Below are positions 26,768 to 36,190 of a stretch of 64,000 nucleotides of DNA, piece after piece. Position 1 is the stretch's first letter. Each line of letters opens with the position of its first letter. This DNA is from Clostridia bacterium (lineage in GTDB: Bacteria > Bacillota_A > Clostridia > TANB77 > CAG-508). Both the position numbers and the translations under genes were made by a program. The notes beneath the pieces are model-generated. The model had not been told where the DNA came from. It made no database searches and saw nothing but the letters and a program-made list of their open reading frames with translations. The stretch is from assembly GCA_022791475.1 (NCBI GenBank), contig JAAVZD010000013.1, positions 3,840-67,839 of the forward strand, written 5' to 3'.

Positions 26768-28120
26768 TTGAAAAAGGATATAGATTCAAAAGATAAGAAG
26801 AAAAAGAAGAAGAAAAAAAGCAAATTAAAGGTATTTTTAAGAATTCTTTTACTAACTATAATATTAATAATTATAGGTTATGGAATATGGTTTGGTATAA
26901 ATTATTTTAAACATATTTTTAAACGCGGGGATAGTCATTATGACCCACTTTCAGCTACTGCACTAGGAATAGACCCAGAAAAACTAAAAACAGTAGGTAG
27001 AATAAACATATTATTATTAGGAGAAAGTGGCTATGAAGATGACTATAAGCTAACAGATAGTATAATGATAGTATCTTATAATCCTCAAACACAACAAGCT
27101 TCTATGTTGTCAGTTCCAAGAGACACATATGTAGGTAAAAGAAATAAGGATACAGCAACTTCAAACTATTTAGCAAGTTATAAAGTAAATTCAGTATATC
27201 GCAATGGAACAAATATACCAGAAGCAATAGAAAGAATAGAAGAAGTAGTTGGAATAGATATAGATAATTATGTTTTAATAGATACTGGGGCTATAGTTCA
27301 AATAGTAGATGCAATAGGTGGAGTAAGGTTTAATGTTCCAATAGATATGAATTATGATGATACAAACCAAAATTTACATATACATTTGAAAGCAGGAGAA
27401 CAATTAATAGATGGAAATAAAGCAGAGCAATTATTGCGTTTTAGGCATAACCAAGACTGGACAAGTTACCCAGAAGAGTATGGAGATAATGACTTAGGAA
27501 GAATGAGAACACAAAGAGAATTCATACAAGCTACATTAAAACAATTAATTAAATTTGAAAATATTAATAAAGTATTAGATTTATTAAACATTGTATTTGA
27601 TAATGTAAAAACAGATTTAAGCCTAGAAACAATAAAATATTATATACCATATGCATTTAAATTTGATATGAATAATATTAAGTCAGGAATGGTTCCAGGA
27701 GAAAATGAAAAATGTAATGGAATTTGGATATATATACCAAATAAAAAAGAGACTAAACAAGTAGTAAACGAACTATTCACTGATGATATAATAGCAGATG
27801 AAAATGTAAATACAATTAATAATAATACTTTTAATGAGAATGATGAAAAAGCAAAAGAAATTAAAGTAGAATTATTAAATGGAACTACATCAGAAACAGC
27901 ACTAGAAGAAGTAAAGCAAAAACTAAAAAAAGCGGGATATAATGTAACAAAAACAGGAAATACAACATTAACTGAAAAAAGTGTTATAATAAACAGAACA
28001 ATGCAATCTACAATAGTAGAAGAAGATTTAAGCGAGCAACTACAAATAAAAAATATAAAAAGCAGTTCAAATAGCAGCAAAGTTGATTTTACTATAATAA
28101 TAGGAAAAGATTATAAATAA
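26768..28120 (+). CDS. LytR-CpsA-Psr (LCP) family transferase
   Basis: This 450-residue membrane protein has a Lys-rich cytoplasmic start (1-22) and one membrane helix (about 24-46). The LCP domain (about 75-255) includes LLLGESGYED, SMLSVPRDTYV, IDAIGGV-type and AEQLLRFRHNQ motifs with the conserved Arg and Asp residues. A C-terminal LytR_C-like domain covers about 365-450. LCP enzymes attach teichoic acids or polysaccharides to peptidoglycan. The start is TTG 26768, after AGGAGTGA. Confidence 0.9.
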   Translation: MKKDIDSKDKKKKKKKKSKLKVFLRILLLTIILIIIGYGIWFGINYFKHIFKRGDSHYDPLSATALGIDPEKLKTVGRINILLLGESGYEDDYKLTDSIMIVSYNPQTQQASMLSVPRDTYVGKRNKDTATSNYLASYKVNSVYRNGTNIPEAIERIEEVVGIDIDNYVLIDTGAIVQIVDAIGGVRFNVPIDMNYDDTNQNLHIHLKAGEQLIDGNKAEQLLRFRHNQDWTSYPEEYGDNDLGRMRTQREFIQATLKQLIKFENINKVLDLLNIVFDNVKTDLSLETIKYYIPYAFKFDMNNIKSGMVPGENEKCNGIWIYIPNKKETKQVVNELFTDDIIADENVNTINNNTFNENDEKAKEIKVELLNGTTSETALEEVKQKLKKAGYNVTKTGNTTLTEKSVIINRTMQSTIVEEDLSEQLQIKNIKSSSNSSKVDFTIIIGKDYK

Positions 28121-28165
28121 AAAAATAAAGGGGGCAATTTTATTAAAGTGGTCCTCTTTATTTTA
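28121..28165 (+). terminator. Imperfect terminator after the LCP gene
   Basis: AAAATAAAG(GGGG) pairs with (CCT)CTTTATTTT over an internal mismatch, followed by T/A-rich sequence. Confidence 0.55.
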
Positions 28166-28188
28166 TATAAGAAAAATTAATTTTAAAT

Positions 28189-28275
28189 TGTAGGGGCGAT
28201 TATTTTCTTAGCTGTTCGAGTGAAGCCAGTTACAGATAAGTTATGCTTTAGTAGAATCGCCCACTCTTCGAAGAA
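28189..28275. repeat. MITE-like dispersed element, opposite-orientation core
   Basis: TGTAGGGGCGATTA at 28189 faces AATCGCCC at 28255-28262, followed by ACTCTTCGAAGAA. The core at 28207-28246 is the reverse complement of the core of the 12581 element (shared word GTTACAGATAAG), while the ends are in the same orientation. Confidence 0.65.
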
Positions 28276-28358
28276 ATTGCTTAAAAATAAGTCAACTTCT
28301 GCATTTATATATATTAAAATAAAAATTATAAATTACTAATTTTTTTAGCAATTTCTTG

Positions 28359-29687
28359 TTACCAATACAAATAATTGCCCTTACTAGAATATCTACTATT
28401 ATTCTGCTTTTTCTTCCTTTTCTTCTTTTTATTATTATTAGATTTTAATAATTTAAATAATAAAAACAACACTAAAATTATTGATGCAATTGTTAAAAAT
28501 GTATTAAAAGCATTTGATTCTACTAGATTTCCTCCAGCCAATAAATTAGAAGTATAAGTATTTCCATCTACCTCATAAGTAATTTTTCCAATAACAGTAT
28601 TTTTGCTAATGGGTGCTTTTAAATCTGAGTTTAATTCTACAGTAGGAGTAATAGTGTTAATATCTGTATCCTTTTTTAACAATAAAGATATTTCATCTTC
28701 TACTACAATATTTAATTGTTTAGTAGATATATTTGCTTTTGCAATTTTAGTTTTCTTTAAAATAGACCCCTTTTCATTAATAGTTTTAACTTTATAATTT
28801 TCAAAAGCGTAATTAAATAGGTTTTTACAATCTAAATATCTTGCAGAAAGACCATTTTCAGTAGTTTCTGCTCCTAAAATTACTACAATATATTCTATAT
28901 CATCTTTTTTAGCAGTTGCTACTATACAATTTTTAGCAGCATTAGTATATCCTGTTTTTGCTCCAGTAGCATACTCATAATAATAATTATCAACTTTATC
29001 AGAGGTATCCTTTTTAATAAGTTCATTTGTAGTACCAAATACTCTGTCATTTGTAGGGTACTTATTAGTAGCAGGAAGAGTATAAAATGTTGTATTTACA
29101 ATTTCTCTAAAAGTTTCATTTTGCATAGCATATTTACCTATAATTGCTAAGTCATAAGCGGTAGAATAATGGTTTTCATTATGAACACCATTAGGATTAA
29201 CAAAATGAGTATTTAAACATCCAATTTCTTCTGCTTTAGTATTCATCATGGTAGCAAAGCTTTCAACAGAGCCTGCAATATGTTCAGCCAAAACATTTGC
29301 AGCTTCATTAGCAGAGTTAATTAAAAGTACATGTAATAATTGATTTACTGTAAGTTCTTCACCAACTTGAATATTAGCATTAGTATAGCCAACAGGCACT
29401 GTGAAAACAGCTTCATAACTTGCCGTTGCTACATCTGTAAGTTCACAATGCTCTAAAGTAAGAATTGCTGTCATTATTTTAGTAGTACTAGCAGGATACA
29501 TTTTTTCATATCCATTCTTCTCATAAATAACCTTTCCAGTTTTACTTTCCATTAAAAGGTTGCAAGGCGAATATGTTGTAATATCAGAAAGATTAGTATA
29601 TGTAACTGTACCAGTAGAAAAAACGCTAGAGGTACAGAAAATAGTTAATAATATAAAAATAATTGTAATATTTTTTAAATATTTCAT
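28359..29687 (-). CDS. dacF: D-alanyl-D-alanine carboxypeptidase (peptidase S11)
   Basis: This 442-residue penicillin-binding protein has a signal peptide (about 1-24) and the catalytic motifs S67-T-T-K70, S125-A-N127 and K244-T-G246. It trims the terminal D-Ala from peptidoglycan stems outside the membrane. A PBP5_C-like beta domain follows, then a C-terminal membrane helix (about 385-410) and a Lys/Asn-rich cytoplasmic tail, rather than the usual amphipathic anchor. It faces the comEA gene divergently. The symbol is by family likeness only. Confidence 0.9.
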   Translation of the reverse strand: MKYLKNITIIFILLTIFCTSSVFSTGTVTYTNLSDITTYSPCNLLMESKTGKVIYEKNGYEKMYPASTTKIMTAILTLEHCELTDVATASYEAVFTVPVGYTNANIQVGEELTVNQLLHVLLINSANEAANVLAEHIAGSVESFATMMNTKAEEIGCLNTHFVNPNGVHNENHYSTAYDLAIIGKYAMQNETFREIVNTTFYTLPATNKYPTNDRVFGTTNELIKKDTSDKVDNYYYEYATGAKTGYTNAAKNCIVATAKKDDIEYIVVILGAETTENGLSARYLDCKNLFNYAFENYKVKTINEKGSILKKTKIAKANISTKQLNIVVEDEISLLLKKDTDINTITPTVELNSDLKAPISKNTVIGKITYEVDGNTYTSNLLAGGNLVESNAFNTFLTIASIILVLFLLFKLLKSNNNKKKKRKKKQNNSRYSSKGNYLYW

Positions 29688-29731
29688 AAATTCTCCTTTA
29701 TATAATAATGTGTTTATATAATATATTATAA

Positions 29732-30377
29732 ATGGAGAAAATTCAATACCAAAAAGGAGGTTTTAATATAAAAAGTTATAAACAAATTTTAATAATATGT
29801 GGATTAATAGGGGTAATTATTATAGGAATATGTATATATTTCTATAATAATAAACAAGGAGACTATTCTTATTTAGAAGTTTCAAATGAAGAAGCTATAG
29901 CTACAAATGCTATAGAAGAAGAGAAAAAAGAAATTGTAATACATATAACAGGTCAAGTTGCAAAACAAGGAATAGTAAAGTTAGAAGAAGGCGCAAGAGT
30001 AATTGATGCAATAGAAAAAGCAGGAGGAGCAACTAAAGAAGCAAATTTATCTAAAATAAACTTAGCATATTTATTAGAAGATGGAATGAAATTATATGTT
30101 CCAAGTATAAATGATAAAGAAGAGGAAGAATATATTTCAAGTAATAATGGAAGCGCAAAAGCAGAAAAGCGGTAAAGAAACATTAAAAGTAAATATAAAC
30201 ACAGCAACAAGTGAAGAATTACAAAGGTTGCCAGGAATAGGAGAAGCAATGGCAAGTAGAATAATTACATATAGAAAAGAGAATGGAAAATTTAATAAAC
30301 TAGAAGATTTGAAAGAGGTTAGTGGAATAGGTGAGGCTAAGTTTAATAATATTAAGGGTTACATATATATAAAGTAA
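29732..30377 (+). CDS. comEA: ComEA competence protein; needs a +1 shift at CGG (30170-30172)
   Basis: Part one has a membrane helix (about 17-37) and an SLBB domain (about 70-130). It reaches CGG at 30170 as codon 147 and stops at the very next codon, TAA 30173. Skipping the C yields GGT AAA GAA and continues [19 protein letters not shown], the helix-hairpin-helix DNA-binding domain, to 30377. The joined product of 214 residues has normal ComEA architecture: membrane anchor, SLBB, HhH. ComEA binds incoming DNA outside the membrane. The start is odd: ATG 29732 lacks a ribosome site, while AAGGAGG at 29753 is well spaced for an in-frame ATA at about 29768. No comEC follows here. Confidence 0.8.
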
Positions 30378-30456
30378 AAAGCTTCTCTTACAAAACCATA
30401 TTTTACTATTGTAAAGTAACAACAAATATGCTAATATGAAAATAGGGGGAATAAAT

Positions 30457-31077
30457 ATGGAATTGAAAAAAATAGCAGAGTCATGGGTAATAGTAATATT
30501 AACATTAATATTTTTTTGGCCAGCAGGATTAATATTATTATATTTAAAATTGAGGAATAGTTCAAAAAATAGATTTACATTTAGTGGAGTAACAAAAATA
30601 GTAATGGGCGTATGCTCAGTATTCTTTGGACTAATAGAGCTAGCGACAGAAATAGATGAACCGACAGGTGAAGTAGGTTTAACTATTGTAATGGTCTCAA
30701 TATTTTTAGCCATAGGAGCTGTTTTAATATATTTTGGAACGAAGAACATAAAAGAAGGAAAAATATACGAAGAAATTGCAAATTTAATAAACTTTCAAGA
30801 AGTAGAAAGTATGGAAGAAATAGCAAAAAAATTAAAAATAACAGAAGAAAAAGCAAAGGAATATATATCAAAAGCAATATCACTAGGAATTTGTAATAAT
30901 CAAATAGAATATAAAAACAATAAAATAATATATAAAAAGAAAGTTGAAGAACAAGTAGAAAAAAAGAAACATGAAAGAATAGTAAAATGTGAATGTTGCG
31001 GAGGAATAAACCGTATAAATGATACAGAAGTAAAAGCATGCGAATATTGTGGAATGGAGTTAATGATAAAAAATTAG
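30457..31077 (+). CDS. Membrane protein with C-terminal zinc ribbon
   Basis: This 206-residue protein has three hydrophobic segments in the first 100 residues. A helical region (EEIAKKLKITEEKAKEYISK) resembles a winged helix-turn-helix. The C-terminus is a zinc ribbon, CECCGG...CEYCG. I know no named family with this order. ATG 30457 follows AGGGGGAA; the in-frame ATG at 30436 has no ribosome site. It ends at a terminator before the tRNA promoter. Confidence 0.65.
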   Translation: MELKKIAESWVIVILTLIFFWPAGLILLYLKLRNSSKNRFTFSGVTKIVMGVCSVFFGLIELATEIDEPTGEVGLTIVMVSIFLAIGAVLIYFGTKNIKEGKIYEEIANLINFQEVESMEEIAKKLKITEEKAKEYISKAISLGICNNQIEYKNNKIIYKKKVEEQVEKKKHERIVKCECCGGINRINDTEVKACEYCGMELMIKN

Positions 31078-31082
31078 TTTAA

Positions 31083-31125
31083 ATACCATATTTATTTAAT
31101 AAAATTAGGTAAATATGGTATATTT
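31083..31125 (+). terminator. Terminator before tRNA-fMet
   Basis: ATACCATATTTA pairs with TAAATATGGTAT, followed by a T run. Confidence 0.75.
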
Positions 31126-31190
31126 TTCTTTATTATTTCATATAATATATGAGATAGTAATGCAAAAAACGAAAAAAATCACATAAAGGG

Positions 31191-31219
31191 TTGACAAATA
31201 GGACATTTGAGTTTATACT
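31191..31219 (+). promoter_or_regulatory. Consensus promoter of tRNA-fMet
   Basis: TTGACA at 31191-31196, 17-bp spacer, TATACT at 31214-31219, about 39 bp before the tRNA. Confidence 0.85.
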
Positions 31220-31257
31220 AATAAAGTAGTACAAAAAAGCACAACAATAAAATACAT

Positions 31258-31335
<78 letters not shown>

Positions 31336-31344
31336 GAATTAACT

Positions 31345-31378
31345 AGAGTCGCAAGAGATTGTGGACTCTTATTTTTTG
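31345..31378 (+). terminator. Terminator downstream of tRNA-fMet
   Basis: AGAGTC(GCAA) pairs with (TTGTG)GACTCT, followed by TATTTTTT. Beyond it, 31379-31632 holds no gene that I can support. Confidence 0.7.
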
Positions 31379-31632
31379 CTCAAAACGAATAACATAAAAA
31401 TTACTGGGCACGTTATGGGCACAAATTTATATTAAGAAGGTTTTTGGTAAACCTTCGAGTTTTCGAGAGTTAGTACATTTGATTAAAATTCTAAATATAT
31501 ACAAATAGTTTCTACTTATTAAAAAATATTTTATTAAGCAGAAACTATGCTGTCTTGATTTCTTCTTTTTTTATAATATTTTTCATAGAATTTTATCCTT
31601 TCAATTTTTTGTAAATCAATGTGAAAAGCCTC

Positions 31633-32820
31633 CTAATTGGCTTTAAAATATTTTTTTGTATCTTCTCTATATAGAAGATTATCAAGTTTATCTGATGCTT
31701 CTCTATCCATTTTCGCGAAAGAGTGAGCATAGATATTTAAAGTTGTAGATGTTTGAGCATGTCCTAATCTGTTACTAACAGTTCGAACATCCAAACCTTG
31801 TGAAATTAACAAAGTTGCATGTGTATGGCGTAAGCCATGAAAAGTAATATGTGGCAAATTTTTTTCTTCTAGGAATTGCCTAAACCATTTAGTAATTGTA
31901 TCTGGATGCATAGGTTTGCCATCAAACTGAACAAATAAACGATTAGTATTAATCCATTTATCTCCAAGTTTAAATCGTTGTTCTAGTTGTTTTCTTTTGT
32001 ATTCTTTTAGCAATTTTATAATAGATTCAGGGATGCTAATAACCCTATTAGATGATTCTGTCTTTGGATCTTTAGTATAAACTCCAATAGAAGAAACATA
32101 TTGGCTTGCTTGCCTAACTGTAACTGAAGAATTTTTAAAATTAACATCTGTCCATTCTAATCCTAACACTTCACCACGTCGTAAACCTGTAAAAATAGTT
32201 AAGAGAATAATAACACGGAATTTTAATTCTTCACTTTCCAATGCTTTAATTAATGCAATAGTTTGAACATCATCATAAAAATTAATATTAGATTTCCTAG
32301 ATTTAGGTGGTCTAACTCTAGATGCTGCATTATAAGGTACCATTTGCCAATAAACTGCTTGTTGTAACATCGAATGCAATAACCTATGATGCTCTAACAC
32401 AGTTTTTGAAGATAATTTGTAAGTAATATTTTTCCTAATATAAGTAGATTCACTTAATTCTTGGTACAAATACATTAATTGCATTGGTTGAATTTTGTCT
32501 AAATACATGTTGCCTAAGTAAGGGAGAATTCTAGATTTTAGCATACTTTTATATCTTTCATAGGTTTTAGGAGATAAATTTGGAATAGCATAATTGTTAA
32601 TCCAAAAATCAGCATAATCTCTAAAACGCATTTTCTTTGCAGATAAAGCCTGTCCAGTTTCTATTTCAGATATAAATAGAGCAAGTTCTTTTTCAGCTTC
32701 TGTTTTATTTTTTGCTTGAATTGTTCTTTTATAAATAATTCTTTTGCCCTCTCCAGTATAACCCCCAGAAACTCTTAATCTGTACGAATTCTCACCTCGT
32801 TTTTCGATATTTCCTACCAC
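31633..32820 (-). CDS. int: Tyrosine recombinase / integrase
   Basis: This 395-residue phage-type integrase has an N-terminal arm-binding domain (about 1-60), a SAM-like core-binding domain (about 65-165) and a catalytic domain with Arg in TGLRRGEVLGLEW, the HxLRHTHATLL box and the nucleophile Tyr in LNIYAHS. It catalyses integration and excision at the tRNA-fMet attachment site. The start is GTG 32820, about ten bases after AGGAGGTGA. Confidence 0.96.
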   Translation of the reverse strand: MVGNIEKRGENSYRLRVSGGYTGEGKRIIYKRTIQAKNKTEAEKELALFISEIETGQALSAKKMRFRDYADFWINNYAIPNLSPKTYERYKSMLKSRILPYLGNMYLDKIQPMQLMYLYQELSESTYIRKNITYKLSSKTVLEHHRLLHSMLQQAVYWQMVPYNAASRVRPPKSRKSNINFYDDVQTIALIKALESEELKFRVIILLTIFTGLRRGEVLGLEWTDVNFKNSSVTVRQASQYVSSIGVYTKDPKTESSNRVISIPESIIKLLKEYKRKQLEQRFKLGDKWINTNRLFVQFDGKPMHPDTITKWFRQFLEEKNLPHITFHGLRHTHATLLISQGLDVRTVSNRLGHAQTSTTLNIYAHSFAKMDREASDKLDNLLYREDTKKYFKAN

Positions 32821-32861
32821 ACGTGCCTCACCTCCTTTCCATGTGGTAGAAATACATAAGT

Positions 32862-33509
32862 TTAAAAATCTATTTCTTGTATCAAATAAGATTTAACGAA
32901 AAAAGAAAATTCTTTATCTTCTTGGCATTCTTTTAGTAGTTCGGACTTTAATAGTTCTTTAATTTTAGAATTGTTTTCATTATGATATGTATTAACTAGT
33001 ACACTTATTCTTTCTAGACATTCTCTACGTTTCTCAAATAAATCTATTCTATTTAAGTCAAGTATTTTAATAGTAATAAAACCTTTTCGTGAACCTTTGT
33101 AATTCATAAGCATAGGCCCTAAAGCTAATAGATGCTGTGATGGTTCGTCAATATATGGATTTAATAGCGGATCTGCTTTATTATTATAATCGTGTTTACC
33201 ACTCCTATTACAAATTTCACAAGATAAAGTGAGATTGCTCCACTCAACATATAATTCAGGATATATACTTTTGGGTAAAATATGTTCAACATCACCATAA
33301 GATATATGCTTAATTTTACATTCACAATAAGCACATTTTTCATTTGTTTCAGCTAATAGAGCTTCCTTTATTTGTTTGTGCCTATATCGATATTGGATTG
33401 TTGTAGTTAAAGGCCTTTTTCTATTTAAAGCATCTAAATATTCATCAGTCCACTTCTTTTTATTGTTAGTTAAGATAGAAGGTTCAGAGGATTTAACTAA
33501 TTTAATCAT
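32862..33509 (-). CDS. ptuB: HNH endonuclease, PtuB-like (Septu defence)
   Basis: This 215-residue protein has a zinc-bound HNH core: C59-x2-C62, then GDVEHILPKS with H76, N92, and C97-x2-C100 followed by RSGKHD. Its start overlaps the end of the PtuA-like ATPase by 8 bp on the same strand, the gene order of Septu anti-phage systems, where ATPase and HNH subunits form one complex that degrades nucleic acid on infection. A retron-associated HNH of the same superfamily is the main alternative, but I see no reverse transcriptase. Confidence 0.82.
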   Translation of the reverse strand: MIKLVKSSEPSILTNNKKKWTDEYLDALNRKRPLTTTIQYRYRHKQIKEALLAETNEKCAYCECKIKHISYGDVEHILPKSIYPELYVEWSNLTLSCEICNRSGKHDYNNKADPLLNPYIDEPSQHLLALGPMLMNYKGSRKGFITIKILDLNRIDLFEKRRECLERISVLVNTYHNENNSKIKELLKSELLKECQEDKEFSFFVKSYLIQEIDF

Positions 33510-34768
33510 TTTTCTTTTCCTCCATTATGCTTGAGATTGCTATAGGAACATATTTATCTAATCCTAACTCTTTTAAGTCATTCCTTAAATTTAAAAAAGT
33601 AGAATTATCTATAGATTTAGTAGAATATGATTCTATAATAGCTTTTAACTTTTTTTCGGCCCAAATAGGCATAGTAGATTCTAAACCTAATACATCTCTC
33701 AAAATTTCATTTGAAGTTCCAGATTTATTTATATCATCTAATTTATGACTTTTTACTTTATTATCATCATTATAATCTAATACATAAACCTTTGAAGAAG
33801 GAATAGATGTAATAATAAATGGATTATGTGTAGATACTATAAACTGAACATTAGGAAAGGCATTTAGTAAATTTGGTAATAGTGTTCTTTGCATTTCTGG
33901 ATGCAAATGATTTTCTGGTTCGTCAATTATAATAGTATATTTTTCGTCGGGAGAATGAGACATATATATTTGCCAAGCTAATTCTATTATAGAAGCAATA
34001 CCACCAGATACAGCATCAATAGTAAAATTACCAGAGTCTGTTTCCAAAATCACATCAGGAACTTCAATACGAATTTGTTTAAATCCTAATTTTGGCGGAA
34101 GAATTTTTTGAAGTATATTTTGAAATCCAGTAAAAAGTTTAACACTTTCATCATTTGGTGATACAATGTTATTACCAAAGCCTAAAGCCGCTAAAGAAAT
34201 TAAGGACTCTTTTATTAGCAATGTTGGTGAATCCCTATCACTTAAGTAATCTCCAAATTCTTTATTACTGATGAAGTTTCTGTAATTTTGAAAAATGTCA
34301 TTTCTAGTTAGTGCTTTTGTAGGAATAGCAGAAACATATTTATATTTAAAGGTATTTCTATGAGAAGTAATAAAATAACCAGGACAATTCCCTTGTACAT
34401 TATTAATATGAATTTGATATATATTATTAACTTTATTAGGAACCATTATATTTGATTTAGCATCAACTTCAGTTCCTTGACCGATTAGAAATATATGATA
34501 ATTCACCTATAGATTTATAAGTATTGGGAAGATCTATTTCTAAAGGTCCAATATTTTTTATACTATTAGAATAAACTAATTCACCAAATGAATCTCTTTT
34601 AGGAACACCTGTATAAGAATAATTAAAACCAAATAAGTAACTAATAATATCTAGAATAGTTGTTTTTCCAGCACCATTAGCACCTGTCAATACAGTTAAT
34701 GTACTATCAAAGTCTATGTCAATATTATAAAATTGTCTCCAGTTAGATATTTTAATGTTCTTAATCAT
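33502..34768 (-). CDS. ptuA: AAA ATPase, PtuA-like (Septu defence); needs a +1 shift at CGG (34483-34481)
   Basis: The N-terminal part from ATG 34768 has Walker A GANGAGKTT (29-37). Codon 96 is CGG, followed by TCA AGG AAC TGA. Skipping the C gives GGT CAA GGA ACT and an open frame to 33502 (421 residues joined), containing Walker B TIIIDEPENHLHPEMQ and the STHNPF box of SMC-like/OLD-type ATPases. In the +1 frame a TAG lies just upstream of 34506, so the switch is confined to about 37 bases. An independent start at GTG 34506 would lose Walker A and is unlikely to work. Partner of the HNH gene downstream. Confidence 0.78.
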
Positions 34769-35743
34769 TTAATTCACATCCTTTCTACAATTATCACAAG
34801 TGTGATCTATTTGTGGATTATCTTTTACTCTTGATAAGAAATATTTGCCACATTTATTACATTGGTAAGGATAATAACCATTAATATAATCTTCAAATAA
34901 TTCATAATACATATATGAAAGAAGAGAAGTAAAGGTTATTTTTCTTTTATAATTACTGTCATAATAAAAATTAATATCTCTCATTTTTTCATTTACACGA
35001 GAAATAAAAATTTTATCATAAAGTAAAAAATTGTTTATTAAACTTTTCATTTCTGCAGCAAAGTATTCAATATCATAAATATTTTCACAATATCCCATAA
35101 GAGAATTATTTTTCATATATTCTTTTTGTTCTTTAGATAAACTAAATAATTCTGAATTAGACATAAGTAAATCAGCTGATAAATCTACTTTTGAAATATT
35201 AAATTCGCCATTTTCTTTATAAATTCCAGGACATTGTTTTTTGAACATAGAATAATTCATATATTTATCATTATATTCTGTATTACCTAAAAATCCAAAC
35301 TCAGAAAAAAAATCATAACATTCTTTAAAATGAGTTTTAGAATCAGGTGCACATTCTAGGAAGGGTAAATAAATTCTAGTATATTTTTTCTTTAAATCTG
35401 ATAAATTATAAAATTCAATGTCTGTATCATGAGCTAAAGCATATATACCATATCTGTTATCTTTATATGGTAAAGGATTAGATATTTTTACCCAATAAAG
35501 AGTATCTTCTAAATTTTCTGAATTTATTTCGTAGTCATCAGTTCTTCCAGTTAAATAATCGACTGAAACATGGAAGTAATCAGCTAATTTAATTAGCATA
35601 TTAAATCCAGGATATACATTTTTGTTTTCGTAATTAGATAAAGTAGCACGTCTTTCATGTAGACTGTATGCAAGTTGTGCTTGTGTAATTCCAATAGATT
35701 TACGCAATTCTTTCAAACGATTTCCAAAATTAAACTTTTCCAT
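34769..35743 (-). CDS. XRE-type regulator with C-terminal zinc ribbon (element repressor)
   Basis: This 324-residue protein has an N-terminal helix-turn-helix (FGNRLKELRKSIGITQAQLA, then HERRATLSNYE) and the common FHVSVDYLTGRTDD. A long helical middle region follows, and C-terminal CNKCGKYF...CDNC gives a zinc ribbon. ATG 35743 follows AGGGGGAT. It lies divergent from the excisionase-like gene, with a palindrome at 35761, so it is probably the element's lysogeny-type repressor. It is not adjacent to a toxin. Confidence 0.78.
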   Translation of the reverse strand: MEKFNFGNRLKELRKSIGITQAQLAYSLHERRATLSNYENKNVYPGFNMLIKLADYFHVSVDYLTGRTDDYEINSENLEDTLYWVKISNPLPYKDNRYGIYALAHDTDIEFYNLSDLKKKYTRIYLPFLECAPDSKTHFKECYDFFSEFGFLGNTEYNDKYMNYSMFKKQCPGIYKENGEFNISKVDLSADLLMSNSELFSLSKEQKEYMKNNSLMGYCENIYDIEYFAAEMKSLINNFLLYDKIFISRVNEKMRDINFYYDSNYKRKITFTSLLSYMYYELFEDYINGYYPYQCNKCGKYFLSRVKDNPQIDHTCDNCRKDVN

Positions 35744-35760
35744 TTTTATAAAAATCCCCC

Positions 35761-35779
35761 TAATTGTTTGAAACAATTA
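35761..35779. promoter_or_regulatory. Palindromic operator of the element repressor
   Basis: TAATTGTTT, central G, AAACAATTA: a perfect 9-bp palindrome just upstream of the repressor gene, in the divergent control region. Confidence 0.6.
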
Positions 35780-35908
35780 TACACAACAAATTACTAATTG
35801 TAAACATTAAAAACATAAAAAAATTAAAAAATCTCAAAAAAAGTATTTACAAAACAAAAATATTATTATAATATGTACGTATAATGAGAATAGAAAGGAG
35901 GGATTTGT

Positions 35909-36163
35909 ATGAAAAATGAGAATTTAGAAAATTTACCTAAAGAAAAAACAGGAGTAAAAAGAGTTTTAGATTCTACAGAGGCAGCACAATATTTAGGTAT
36001 TTCATATTGGTTAATTAGAAAACTAGTAAGAGAAAAGAAAATACCATATTACAAAATTGAATCTAAAACATTATTTACAAAAGAAATTCTAGACAAGTAT
36101 ATAGAAGACAGTCTAGAAGAGCCAAAAAAGGAAAAAATCAAATATGATTGGTCGACCTTTTAG
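35909..36163 (+). CDS. Excisionase-like helix-turn-helix protein
   Basis: This 84-residue protein has the AlpA/Xis-type fold: STEAAQYLGISYWLIRKLVR, then KIPYYKIESKTLFTKEILDK. Such proteins bend DNA for excision or act as element regulators. The start follows AAAGGAGG. It is first in the rightward operon, diverging from the repressor. Confidence 0.8.
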   Translation: MKNENLENLPKEKTGVKRVLDSTEAAQYLGISYWLIRKLVREKKIPYYKIESKTLFTKEILDKYIEDSLEEPKKEKIKYDWSTF

Positions 36164-36190
36164 AAAAAAACAGCAAAGGAGTGATTTAAT

